In this document: piece by piece, positions 54,958 through 62,310 of the stretch | How positions within the stretch are numbered: the stretch's first letter is position 1 | How the letters are laid out: every line of letters begins with the position of its first letter | Assembly (NCBI GenBank): GCA_900317935.1 | Contig: ONIU01000016.1 | Coordinates: 1 to 62,310 of the forward strand | Reading direction: 5' to 3' | DNA length: 62,310 nucleotides | Origin: an uncultured bacterium | Lineage (GTDB): Bacteria; Muiribacteriota; Ozemobacteria; Ozemobacterales; Ozemobacteraceae | The notes under the pieces: model-generated | Told to the model about the DNA's origin: nothing | Databases searched by the model: none | The model's input: the letters and a program-made list of their open reading frames with translations, nothing else | Translations under genes and position numbers: made by a program

Positions 54958-56127
54958 ATGGAATACAAAAATAAAAAACTCAAAATATTAAGAATCATAA
55001 GCCGAATGAATGTGGGAGGCCCTTCAAAGCACGTTGTTAACTTATCAGAAGGGTTAAATAAATTCAACTGCACTACTCTGCTTATTAGCGGGCAACCAGA
55101 TAAATCCGAAGGGAATATGTTTGCTCTTGCCGAAGACAAAAACTTTGGATTCAAAATAATCAAATATTTAAGAAGACCTATTTCCCTCTTTTACGATTTA
55201 ATCTCTTTTATTGAACTTATTCTAGAAATAAAACATCTTTCCCCAGATATAGTCCACACACATACAACCAAAGCCGGCATACTAGGAAGAGCTGCTGCTC
55301 TGCTCTGCGGAGTTCCAAAAATATATCACACCTACCATGGAAATGTTTTTAAAGGCTATTTTTCCAGATTTCAAACCTGCCTTATTATAGCAATTGAACG
55401 AATATTTTCAGCTTTTACAACAAAACTCATAGCTCTTACTCCTAATCTGGCTGCTGAATTAAATCATATATTCAGAATCAAAGATACAAATAAAATATCA
55501 GTAATTCCTCTCGGAATAGACCTTACTACATACCTTTCTACTCCAAGAAAAGCACATACATGGCGTAAATCATTAGGTCTAACGGACAAAGACTTTATTA
55601 TTGGCATTGTTGCCAGATTAGTCCCTGTAAAAAACCATACTATGCTGATTAATTCTATGAAAATCCTTGCTAAAAACTTTCCTGAACTTCATTTAGCAGT
55701 TATTGGAAATGGAGAATTGGAAAACATACTTAAAAGACAAGCAGATAACCTTGGAATTTCAAAACATATTCACTTTTGCGGCATTTCAAAAGAACTAGAA
55801 AAAATATATTCAGACTTAGATTTACTTGTGCTTTGTTCAAAAAATGAAGGAACTCCGGTCGTTATAATAGAAGCTTTAGCAGCAGGCTGTCCAGTCGCTG
55901 CTGTCGACGTAGGCGGAGTTAGAGAAGTGCTTGAAAATGGCAAAACAGGTAGACTGCTTCCTTCAGAACCGGAATTATTTACAAAATCCTTAGCAAATGC
56001 CATTTTTGATTTAAAAGAAGGTAAATTTAAAGAATACCCGGACTTAAAAACTCGTCAGTCAGTAGCCAAAGCTTATTCCGTAGATAACCTTGTAAGAAAT
56101 ATCTATAACCTCTACAGCGGTAGGTGA
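54958..56127 (+). CDS. GT4-family glycosyltransferase
   Basis: GT-B-fold retaining glycosyltransferase, likely building a surface polysaccharide. The acceptor-side opening is ILRIISRMNVGGPSKHVVNL, and the donor-side domain has VIPLGIDLTTY, GIVARLVPVKNH and the EGTPVVIIEALAAG motif (E-x7-E). VGGVREVLENGKTG follows. ATG 54958 (389 residues) is chosen because a good promoter lies directly before it. The donor sugar cannot be told. It is a single gene, not part of a visible polysaccharide cluster. Confidence 0.88.
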   Translation: MEYKNKKLKILRIISRMNVGGPSKHVVNLSEGLNKFNCTTLLISGQPDKSEGNMFALAEDKNFGFKIIKYLRRPISLFYDLISFIELILEIKHLSPDIVHTHTTKAGILGRAAALLCGVPKIYHTYHGNVFKGYFSRFQTCLIIAIERIFSAFTTKLIALTPNLAAELNHIFRIKDTNKISVIPLGIDLTTYLSTPRKAHTWRKSLGLTDKDFIIGIVARLVPVKNHTMLINSMKILAKNFPELHLAVIGNGELENILKRQADNLGISKHIHFCGISKELEKIYSDLDLLVLCSKNEGTPVVIIEALAAGCPVAAVDVGGVREVLENGKTGRLLPSEPELFTKSLANAIFDLKEGKFKEYPDLKTRQSVAKAYSVDNLVRNIYNLYSGR

Positions 56128-56215
56128 TGAGTGGTGGGTGGTGGGTGTCCCACAGCGCAGCGTAACACTAAGTTACGAGACGCAAGTTATAAGTTACAAG
56201 TTACAAGTTTCAAGA
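56128..56215. repeat. Dispersed simple-repeat block, copy C
   Basis: GGTGATGAGTGGTGGGTGG-type repeats (56123-56149) lead into CCCACAGCGCAGCGTAACAC (56150-56169), the reverse complement of the element start seen at 38996 and 39693. AAGTTACAAGTT-type repeats run to about 56213. Confidence 0.7.
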
Positions 56216-56276
56216 AAGACCCCCTTTGTTAAAGGGGGATGTCAGGCACAAAGTGCATGACTGGGGGATTTTTTTA
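56216..56276. repeat. Hairpin element (CCCCCTTT/AAAGGGGG) of possible mobile origin
   Basis: CCCCCTTT-GTT-AAAGGGGG at 56220-56238 is a perfect 8-bp stem. A second small stem, GCACAAAGTGC (56246-56256), and ACTGGGGGATTTTTTT follow. Similar hairpin strings recur as intergenic repeats in other genomes, as far as I recall. The T run could also let it work as a terminator for the GT4 gene. Confidence 0.6.
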
Positions 56277-56284
56277 CTTCCTAG

Positions 56285-56451
56285 TTGCGGGCAGTGACGC
56301 GAGACCTTCTATTCTCCGCACAAGGCTCGTTCCCTAAAAGTCTATTCGAAGGCACTTAGTTTAAGAGACCGCGGAGGAGAATAAGGTCGAACAAGCATCT
56401 GACCGCCATAAAGCCCATTACTTCTCTGATTGCGGGCAGTGACGCGAGACC
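56285..56451. repeat. 22-bp direct repeats enclosing a paired 120-base spacer
   Basis: Identical 22-base repeats at 56285-56306 and 56430-56451 contain GCGGGCAGTGACGCGAGA. Between them TTCTATTCTCCGC (56307-56319) can pair with GCGGAGGAGAATA (56371-56383) apart from a small bulge, so the segment could fold as a stem-loop. No coding frame, tRNA or known RNA family was recognised. The rest of the gap to 56525 shows nothing further. Confidence 0.6.
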
Positions 56452-56525
56452 ATTTTCAGAACAATGGAAAAAAGATAATAGAAATGAAAATCTGACCAAA
56501 GTTTGGCTATGGTAATGCGGCTGTT

Positions 56526-56861
56526 TTAAGCAGCTTTTTTGCTTTGGGTAGTCTTTTCTGTTGATGCTGGCTTTTCAGCAGTTTTCTGAGTTTCTGTTGC
56601 TGTTGTTTTTGTTTCTGCTGAAGGCTTTGAAGTCTTATCAGATTCGGAAGATGTATCTTTTTTCTGAGCTTCCAAATAACCAGAATCACGATAATCTGTA
56701 GAATAAAAACCAGAACCTTTAAATATTACCGAGCTAGCAGATAAGAGCTTAGTGCCGACTGCACCACAGACAGGGCAATATTGCGGATCTGTGCAACTCA
56801 TAGAATGAAAAGAATCAAAAACCTTTTCACACTTAGTACACCGATAACTGTAGGTAGGCAT
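56526..56861 (-). CDS. FmdB-family zinc-ribbon protein
   Basis: Putative regulatory-type small protein. The zinc ribbon MPTYSYRCTKCEKVFDSFHS and YCPVCGAVG (residues 1-40) is followed by the family segment VIFKGSGFYSTDYR. The C-terminal half is a Thr/Lys/Glu low-complexity tail. AGGAGG lies about 8 bases before the ATG. It is last in the run that starts beyond the right edge. The function of the family is not known for certain. Confidence 0.88.
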   Translation of the reverse strand: MPTYSYRCTKCEKVFDSFHSMSCTDPQYCPVCGAVGTKLLSASSVIFKGSGFYSTDYRDSGYLEAQKKDTSSESDKTSKPSAETKTTATETQKTAEKPASTEKTTQSKKAA

Positions 56862-56934
56862 TTTACCTTTCCTCCTAGCAACATTGCATAAAATTTTTTA
56901 CCGAACTTTCGGCTATTTAGTGAAGCAAAGCTTA

Positions 56935-58590
56935 TCACAATCTCGCTGCTTCTTCAAGGAATTTTCTTAAACTATCTAAAAACCCTTGTTCATTGTCTAT
57001 TTTTCCTAAATAACATCTTATCACCAGAATATTCAATTCATCGAAATACTTTTTCCAAACCGAAGTATCTTGTTTTAATGTTTTAAGTTTTCTGCTTATC
57101 TTTTCTATTTCTTTAAACAAAACCTTATTTATCGGCGGCAGAGGTATCTTTCTTACCTGTGTAACGGTAATATGGAAACTGTGATTATTACTGCTAAACC
57201 AGGAATTTACCAGCAGAGAATTCATTAATCCAACTATCAATTCCAAAGAATAATCGACATTATTAGACAAAATAAACGACAAAGAGTTTTTAGGATAAAA
57301 GCCTTCGTCATCAACTGCAGCAACTAGACGTATAGTCAACTTTTCATTTCTAATGTTCTGATAAAGAATTTTTGGTGACAGATACAAGTTTTCGTCGCCA
57401 GCATAAGCAAGATGAGAACCGTAATGAATATATTTTTTGCCCCAGCAAACCTTGAAAGCCGCTATCTCTCTTCCTTTTAAAACAGGCTTATAATTTGAAT
57501 TCAAGGCTTTATCAACCACATACTTAGAACTGGCCCCTTCTTTTTTTATAGACTCCTGTATTCCCACACCAATTCTACATACGTCCCCAAAGGTAATATG
57601 ACTTTTTTCCATTTCTTTGAATACTGGAGATAGCTCTTCCGGTATTATGCTGTTTCTCAAGCCATTTCCATCAATAAACTTACTTGAAGAAGCCGAAAAT
57701 CTACTTTTCCAGCCTGTTTTTTCAGCATAATCCGTAAATACATTTACTTCGTAGTTATCTTCTAATACTCTTTTCTCTGCAAAAAGAACTATAGGTAAAA
57801 CCCCGGGAGCCGAAGCAAAAAATCTTGCAGGGAGCATATAAACTCCGCTAACCTGGCTATTTTCAAAAATATATTTTCTTATTTTTTTACATTGATGATT
57901 TACAAGCCATGTATGTGAAGTGAGCATTACCAGACAGCCTTCAGGATTAAGTCTATTTAAACTTTCTTCAAGGAAAAAGGTATACAAATCCTTTTCACCT
58001 TCAGTTGTTATATACTTTTTTTCAAGCTTTGACTTTGTTAAATCATCTAAATTAACTCTATAAGGCGGATTACCAACTATGATATCAAATTTATCCTTAT
58101 TCTCTTCCAGCAGATAATTACATTTTTTTAATTTCGGCCAACCTCTGCCAGGATAAAGAGCAACAAGTCTGACAGCAGAAACTAAAAGAGCATAAACATC
58201 TATATCATAACCATATATGTAATCTAAATTTAAATACTTTGCTGCTGCTAGAAGAAAACTTCCATCTCCACAAGATGGGTCTAAAATACTAAGGTTTTTC
58301 TCTGCTTTCCCATTATTTATCAATTCTTTTACTAATCTGTCTGCAAAGCTTTCCGGGGTATAATACTGCCCGCTTTTGCGTTTTTGAACTCTTTCACGGC
58401 TTTCAAGGTCTGGAACCTCTCCATCGAAACATTTTTTTAGTGGGAATTCTTTGTCTTTTATTTTATTGAAAAGCTCGAATAAATCTTTTGGAGCACCTGC
58501 TTCTTCCAACAATTGTGAAGGATTAATAATTTTATTATCAAAAGAATGAATAGAAGATAGTTTAAAATATACCCACTCAAATATTGTCAT
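56935..58590 (-). CDS. N6-adenine-specific DNA methyltransferase (TaqI/Eco57I-like), apparently solitary
   Basis: Class I SAM-dependent DNA methyltransferase. KSGQYYTPESFADRLV (motif X region) is followed by DPSCGDGSF (motif I, residues 104-112) and DIIVGNPPYRVN (motif IV, about 170-181), the hallmark of adenine-N6 enzymes. The C-terminal 250 residues look like a TaqI-type target-recognition domain (KPVLKGREIAAF, ITVTQVRKIPLPP). At 551 residues there is no room for a fused nuclease, and no restriction endonuclease gene is adjacent, so it is either a lone methylase or has a distant partner. It begins 6 bases after the second Wzz gene, an odd place for a methylase. Confidence 0.88.
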   Translation of the reverse strand: MTIFEWVYFKLSSIHSFDNKIINPSQLLEEAGAPKDLFELFNKIKDKEFPLKKCFDGEVPDLESRERVQKRKSGQYYTPESFADRLVKELINNGKAEKNLSILDPSCGDGSFLLAAAKYLNLDYIYGYDIDVYALLVSAVRLVALYPGRGWPKLKKCNYLLEENKDKFDIIVGNPPYRVNLDDLTKSKLEKKYITTEGEKDLYTFFLEESLNRLNPEGCLVMLTSHTWLVNHQCKKIRKYIFENSQVSGVYMLPARFFASAPGVLPIVLFAEKRVLEDNYEVNVFTDYAEKTGWKSRFSASSSKFIDGNGLRNSIIPEELSPVFKEMEKSHITFGDVCRIGVGIQESIKKEGASSKYVVDKALNSNYKPVLKGREIAAFKVCWGKKYIHYGSHLAYAGDENLYLSPKILYQNIRNEKLTIRLVAAVDDEGFYPKNSLSFILSNNVDYSLELIVGLMNSLLVNSWFSSNNHSFHITVTQVRKIPLPPINKVLFKEIEKISRKLKTLKQDTSVWKKYFDELNILVIRCYLGKIDNEQGFLDSLRKFLEEAARL

Positions 58591-58596
58591 ATAAAA

Positions 58597-59835
58597 TCAA
58601 GCTTTAGCTTCAGATTCTGCTTGCGGCAATTCTGTTGTATTTGTTTTTCCTGTGTATTCAAGAACTACAGCTAACCCAATGCTAAAAACAAAAGCCGCAA
58701 AAGTATACAAAATACATATACTTTTTCTGTAAGGCTTAGACTTTAATTTCGAAACTCTTGGTCTATCAATTATTTTATACTGACAACCTTCTTCTGCTTC
58801 AGCAATTTTAGCAATCTCATGCTGTTCATTTAAAATTTCAAAAATTTTTTCTTTAACAGAAAGATTACGTCTTAGTCTGGCAAATTCCATAGAATTGTCA
58901 GGAAACTCTTTCAATTCTTTTTCAAGTTCCAGTATCTTTTGCTCTATTTCAGCTTTTTTCCAATTATAGGCATCAATTTGTAATTTAATTTCATCAGTAT
59001 TTCCTTTTAAAACATCATTTTTTTCTATATAGTTCCTTAGCCATCCTAAATTAAACTCCACTTCATTTTTTTGAGCTTCTAGTGAAGCCAATTTGCTAAT
59101 AACAATACTCGATTGCTTTTCTAAAGAAAATAAATTATGTTTTTCCTGATAATCTTTCAGTTCATTTTCTGCCTTTTCCAACTCTTTACTGATTTTTGAA
59201 AGCTGATTTTCTATGAATCTTAACTTTTCTTTCTGAGGATTATTAGTAAAATCTTCCAGTTTTTCCAAATATGCATTAACAATTTCTGCAGAAGTTGTTG
59301 CAGACATTGTTTCAGCCGAAATTGTTATAAGATTATTATTGGAATCATAATTAATAGCTACTATTTGTTTAAAAGTAAACAAAACCTTGTCTAGTATCAA
59401 ATCTTCTTCTTTTAAGATTTTGTTGCCAATAACAGCGGGATTTGTAGCTATACCAAATTTGTTTATAATAAACTCACTCATAGAATCACTTTTTAAAGAA
59501 GTATTTAAAAAGGATACTTCCCCGCTATCCATGAGCGAATCTGATTTTACATTATTAATGAAAGCACTTAAAGAACTGTAATTATTTTTTGAAAAAAGAT
59601 AAACAGAAGCTGATGATTTATAATAATTAGGCAATGATAAGGCGTATATAACTGATAAAACAGCTACAACCAGAGTTACAAAAAGAATCAGCTTCCATCT
59701 TTTTCGAAGAATTGAACAAAGACTAGTAAACTCTATACCTTCACTATCATCTCTGTCCGTTAGAATATCGCTTTTAAGTAACTCTTCCTTAATATCTTTC
59801 TTAAGCTGTTCTTTATCTAAGCCAGTCATATACAA
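58597..59835 (-). CDS. Wzz/chain-length-determinant family protein, copy 2
   Basis: Inner-membrane polysaccharide co-polymerase that sets glycan chain length. TM1 is at about residues 52-72 (after LRKRWKLILF), a large periplasmic coiled-coil region spans 75-370, and TM2 lies near 375-395. The Pro-containing segment before TM2 is ARVSKLKSKPYR-like. There is no Walker motif, so no kinase domain. It is clearly homologous along its length to the next gene, for example in the shared GIATNPAVIG/GIATNPAIVG block and the ISAETMSATTSAEIV segment. ATG 59829 is an alternative start. Confidence 0.88.
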   Translation of the reverse strand: MYMTGLDKEQLKKDIKEELLKSDILTDRDDSEGIEFTSLCSILRKRWKLILFVTLVVAVLSVIYALSLPNYYKSSASVYLFSKNNYSSLSAFINNVKSDSLMDSGEVSFLNTSLKSDSMSEFIINKFGIATNPAVIGNKILKEEDLILDKVLFTFKQIVAINYDSNNNLITISAETMSATTSAEIVNAYLEKLEDFTNNPQKEKLRFIENQLSKISKELEKAENELKDYQEKHNLFSLEKQSSIVISKLASLEAQKNEVEFNLGWLRNYIEKNDVLKGNTDEIKLQIDAYNWKKAEIEQKILELEKELKEFPDNSMEFARLRRNLSVKEKIFEILNEQHEIAKIAEAEEGCQYKIIDRPRVSKLKSKPYRKSICILYTFAAFVFSIGLAVVLEYTGKTNTTELPQAESEAKA

Positions 59836-59850
59836 CCTTATCAGCAGTAT

Positions 59851-61098
59851 TTAAGCGGCCTGCCCAGTCTGCTGCTTTTCTTGTTCCTTGCGTTTCTTAA
59901 CAAATTCCTGCAAAAATGCCAAAAAGACAGCAAGAACACCAGCGCTCAATCCTGCAAGAATTACCATAATTGCGCGCTTAGGTTTGGATTTCAGTTCAGG
60001 AATCCTTGCTTGATCCATTACTTCAAACTGGCTTCCTTCTTCTGCTTCAGTGATTTTAGCCATTTCATACTGTTCTGTTAAAACAGCATAAAGTTTTTCT
60101 TTTACTTTAAGATTTCTTTGAAGTCTAATAAATTCCAAAGAAATATCAGGCAAAGTAGCCAGTTCTTTTTCAACTTCACTGATTTCTTTTTTGATTGCTT
60201 CAGCTTTAGCTTCTTCAGCAACTTTTTGAGCTTCAACCTTTACCAGTTCCGGAACAGAACCTGAAGATTTAAGCAAACTCTGCTGCATTTCAAGAGAAAT
60301 ACTGGAATTCACTCTCTGAGATTCAAGCTGAGCCATCTTGTCTATTGAAGCAGCTGTCTGCTTATCCAATGAAAAGAGTTTATATTTATCCTGAAAAACT
60401 TTATATTCATTTTCTGCAACTTCAAGTTCTTTACCAATCTTTTCAAGCTGCTTTTCAATAAATATACGTTTTTCTTTTTGAGGCCCTTTCGAGAACTTGT
60501 CTAGCCTTTCAATATAAGCTGAAACTATTTCTGCAGAGGTTGTCGCAGACATTGTTTCAGCAGATATAGTAATAAGACCGGTCTTTGCATCATTATCTAT
60601 GGTAACAATCTTATCCATTTTCTTCAAAAGATTGTCATAAATAATTGGTTTGCTTGGATCAGGTTGATAGTTTTCTCCAACAATAGCAGGATTAGTAGCG
60701 ATACCAAAGCGTTTTATTATATAATCGCTCATCGTCGCACTTTTAAGATAAACGGTAAGATAGTTGGCACCGCCGCCGCCCATACCGCCTAATCCCATCA
60801 AACCGGCCATAGGAATACTGCTCATCAAGCTTGAAAGAGCTCCGCCACCACTTGAAGAATGAACAAATATAGTTCCCGAAGACTTGTAATAATTAGGCAT
60901 AGTTAAAGAATAGCCAGCAACAATTATTGCAACCAGAATCGGGAAAAATATTATTAGCTTCCAATGCTTTTTTAATACTGCAAAAAGCTCAAAAAGATCT
61001 ATTTCATCTTCTTGAAGCCCCATCATTATTTCTCGCTTCAGAAGTTCTTCTTTAACTTCCTTTTTTAATTGCTCGGTATTTATTTCAGAGTTAGCCAT
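59851..61098 (-). CDS. Wzz/chain-length-determinant family protein, copy 1
   Basis: Same fold and topology as the downstream paralogue: TM1 at about residues 47-67, periplasmic region, TM2 near 375-395, with no kinase domain. It differs by a Gly/Met-rich insert after TM1 (AGLMGLGGMGGGGANYL, about 95-120). It lies 15 bases upstream of the other copy and only 1 base after the barrel protein gene, so the three are one operon. The pair may form hetero-oligomers. Confidence 0.88.
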   Translation of the reverse strand: MANSEINTEQLKKEVKEELLKREIMMGLQEDEIDLFELFAVLKKHWKLIIFFPILVAIIVAGYSLTMPNYYKSSGTIFVHSSSGGGALSSLMSSIPMAGLMGLGGMGGGGANYLTVYLKSATMSDYIIKRFGIATNPAIVGENYQPDPSKPIIYDNLLKKMDKIVTIDNDAKTGLITISAETMSATTSAEIVSAYIERLDKFSKGPQKEKRIFIEKQLEKIGKELEVAENEYKVFQDKYKLFSLDKQTAASIDKMAQLESQRVNSSISLEMQQSLLKSSGSVPELVKVEAQKVAEEAKAEAIKKEISEVEKELATLPDISLEFIRLQRNLKVKEKLYAVLTEQYEMAKITEAEEGSQFEVMDQARIPELKSKPKRAIMVILAGLSAGVLAVFLAFLQEFVKKRKEQEKQQTGQAA

Positions 61099-61099
61099 T

Positions 61100-62221
61100 T
61101 TATTCTTCGATTATTTCTACATTTGCTCTAGGCAATGTTAATTCTTCTCCAGAAGTAGTCTTGATTTTAACAACACGAACTTTTGCTTCTGTCTTTATGA
61201 TTACAGGCTGTTCTGGCAATTCAACAACAGTTGCAACTTCACCAAAATGAGGTTCACGAATAATTCTTACTGGACTTCCTATATTCATTCCAGTATTTTT
61301 GCTTACTGTTTCTTCCTTGCCTTCTTTTGTATTTAAAGGAATTACAACTTCAGGTCTGATAACACCGGCACGAATCTGAGTGGCACCATTTATTGAAGTC
61401 TTCATACCTACAGACTGTTTCAAAAGTTCATAGGTTTTCTTTGCCATTTGAATCTTGCCAAAACCTTCTGTAACAACGAGAGTTATACCTTTTTCTTCAG
61501 TACCTGTGATTGCAACACCCAAATCATAACCTAGAAATTCTTTCAAGTCTTCTGCGTCGTAACCACCAACTATAACACCCTTAACACCGACTTCTACAGC
61601 TCTATTCAAAGCTTCTGCTGTAACAAGAGAACCACCGACAATTATTTTGCCTTTATGTTCAATCTTGATGTCGTCTTTATCAAGAACTGCGTCTGGTGAT
61701 GGAGATACCATAACAAGCTCACCAACAACTTCGCCACCGATACCAAAGATACCTTGAATATAGGTAGCTACGGTATTGATTTTTACTCCTTCTTCAGGGT
61801 AAATAGCATCTACAACACCGTCAACATAAGCATGAACTTCTACCGGAATAGGGGGTTCACGTAATATTGCCTGACCTGTTGCTGTTGAAAGGCTTTCTAC
61901 ACTGCCAGTAATAGGTGATTCAATAGTGGTTTTAAAGAAACCGAAAAAGCCACTGGTTTCTGCTAAAACATCACCTTTTTTTATTTGAGAACCTTCCTTT
62001 ACCTTGAGGTAAACAGGTATTTCGTTTGCTTCGCAGCCTAACTGACCTGCAAGATTCATCGGATAAACATTACCAGGTAAATCTGTTGCTGCTACAACGG
62101 TTTCAGCAGTAACTTTATCGCCCTTTTTAACTTTAACTTCGCCCTTAAGCGGAAGCTTTCTATCTTTTTCTACTAATGTTTTGGAAACAATCTTAAGACC
62201 AGGTGTATATGCACTAGCCAT
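61100..62221 (-). CDS. Conserved RnfC-like barrel-sandwich protein of unknown function
   Basis: Cytoplasmic protein with no signal or membrane segment. The first 140 residues have the barrel-sandwich look of RnfC/lipoyl-type domains (VKVKKGDKVTAETVVAATDL, VKEGSQIKKGDVLAETSGFF, SPITGSVESLSTATGQAIL). A middle region with IIVGGSLVTAEALNRAVEVG and VGGYDAEDLKEFLGYDLGVA and a KOW-like C-terminal barrel follow. I have a recollection of such proteins in several anaerobic uncultured phyla, always as hypothetical. ATG 62221 has AAGGA eight bases upstream; an in-frame start at 62242 is less likely. It is cotranscribed with the Wzz genes. Confidence 0.7.
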   Translation of the reverse strand: MASAYTPGLKIVSKTLVEKDRKLPLKGEVKVKKGDKVTAETVVAATDLPGNVYPMNLAGQLGCEANEIPVYLKVKEGSQIKKGDVLAETSGFFGFFKTTIESPITGSVESLSTATGQAILREPPIPVEVHAYVDGVVDAIYPEEGVKINTVATYIQGIFGIGGEVVGELVMVSPSPDAVLDKDDIKIEHKGKIIVGGSLVTAEALNRAVEVGVKGVIVGGYDAEDLKEFLGYDLGVAITGTEEKGITLVVTEGFGKIQMAKKTYELLKQSVGMKTSINGATQIRAGVIRPEVVIPLNTKEGKEETVSKNTGMNIGSPVRIIREPHFGEVATVVELPEQPVIIKTEAKVRVVKIKTTSGEELTLPRANVEIIEE

Positions 62222-62238
62222 TATAGTTATCCTTTCTA

Positions 62239-62310
62239 TCAAAGACCCGGGTAAAGGTTCATAGCCTTATACCAGGATTTAACGATATTGACACGTTCAG
62301 CATTATCTTT
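62239..62310 (-). CDS. C-terminal end of a gene cut by the window edge
   Basis: The minus strand is open from the right edge to a TGA at 62241-62239 and encodes 23 residues ending SWYKAMNLYPGL. It stops 17 bases before the barrel protein ATG and is probably the preceding operon gene. Too short to identify. Confidence 0.6.
   Translation of the reverse strand, partial: KDNAERVNIVKSWYKAMNLYPGL

Noticed and set aside
56281..56460. Possible tmRNA, RNase P RNA or SRP RNA in the intergenic gap
   Set aside because: None of their conserved core sequences could be found by eye.

Overview
The window is AT-rich bacterial chromosome, almost wholly coding, with long same-strand gene runs. The cell envelope looks diderm: YidC is the long form with a large extracytoplasmic domain, and there are two Wzz-type chain-length proteins, an O-antigen ligase-like protein, a type II secretion F protein and many signal-peptide proteins with TPR repeats. 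I cannot name the taxon. The mix of HEAT/TPR scaffolds, DUF3857/transglutaminase proteins, a Planctomycetes-like C-terminal motif and an RnfC-like barrel protein points to a deep-branching, mostly uncultured lineage (Riflebacteria-, Cloacimonadota- or Lentisphaerae-like are guesses). I see no prophage, transposase, CRISPR array, rRNA or tRNA.

Layout. (1) 71-6139 (+): two overlapping DUF3857/transglutaminase-type secreted proteins, the second lacking the catalytic Cys and His, then an O-antigen ligase/TPR protein. (2) 19180-6159 (-): one long ribosome/tRNA/membrane-insertion operon, rpmH-rnpA-yidD-yidC-jag-mnmE-mnmG(copy 2)-HEAT protein-mnmG(copy 1)-rsmG-membrane protein, with a clear promoter before rpmH. 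The usual mnmE-mnmG-rsmG order is kept but mnmG is doubled and a repeat-rich HEAT gene lies between the copies. (3) 23076-19302 (-): MoxR ATPase and a DUF58-TgpA fusion. (4) 23170-26399: M18 aminopeptidase, a low-complexity intergenic stretch, holA, and convergent rpsT. (5) 28735-26615 (-): LysM/M23 peptidase and a secreted propeller-like protein, closed by a good terminator. (6) 28939-37706 (+): an overlapping signalling operon of GAF-PP2C, GAF-GGDEF and GAF-HD-GYP proteins followed by a CCA-type nucleotidyltransferase and an M50 protease. (7) 42060-37766 (-): GspF-like protein, HD-domain gene without an ordinary start codon, rarA with a probable frameshift, and a secreted Cys-motif protein; related hairpin-bearing repeats flank the HD gene. 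(8) 42169-48639 (+): membrane-anchored protein, HEAT protein, TPR-transglutaminase, Nif3. (9) 54872-48819 (-): HIT protein, small envelope proteins, two TPR proteins, NAD kinase. (10) 54958-56127 (+): GT4 glycosyltransferase, then a 400-bp repeat-rich gap. (11) 62310-56526 (-): cut-off gene, RnfC-like barrel protein, two Wzz paralogues, an N6-adenine DNA methyltransferase and an FmdB zinc ribbon.

Themes. Four proteins carry transglutaminase-type folds (one apparently dead), pointing to investment in extracytoplasmic transglutaminase-like chemistry. Several operon-first genes have a -35/-10 pair so close to the start codon, with no Shine-Dalgarno, that leaderless mRNAs are likely. The observations I would check first are the paired MnmG copies with complementary motif loss, the DUF58-TgpA fusion, the dead/active transglutaminase pair, and the rarA frameshift.
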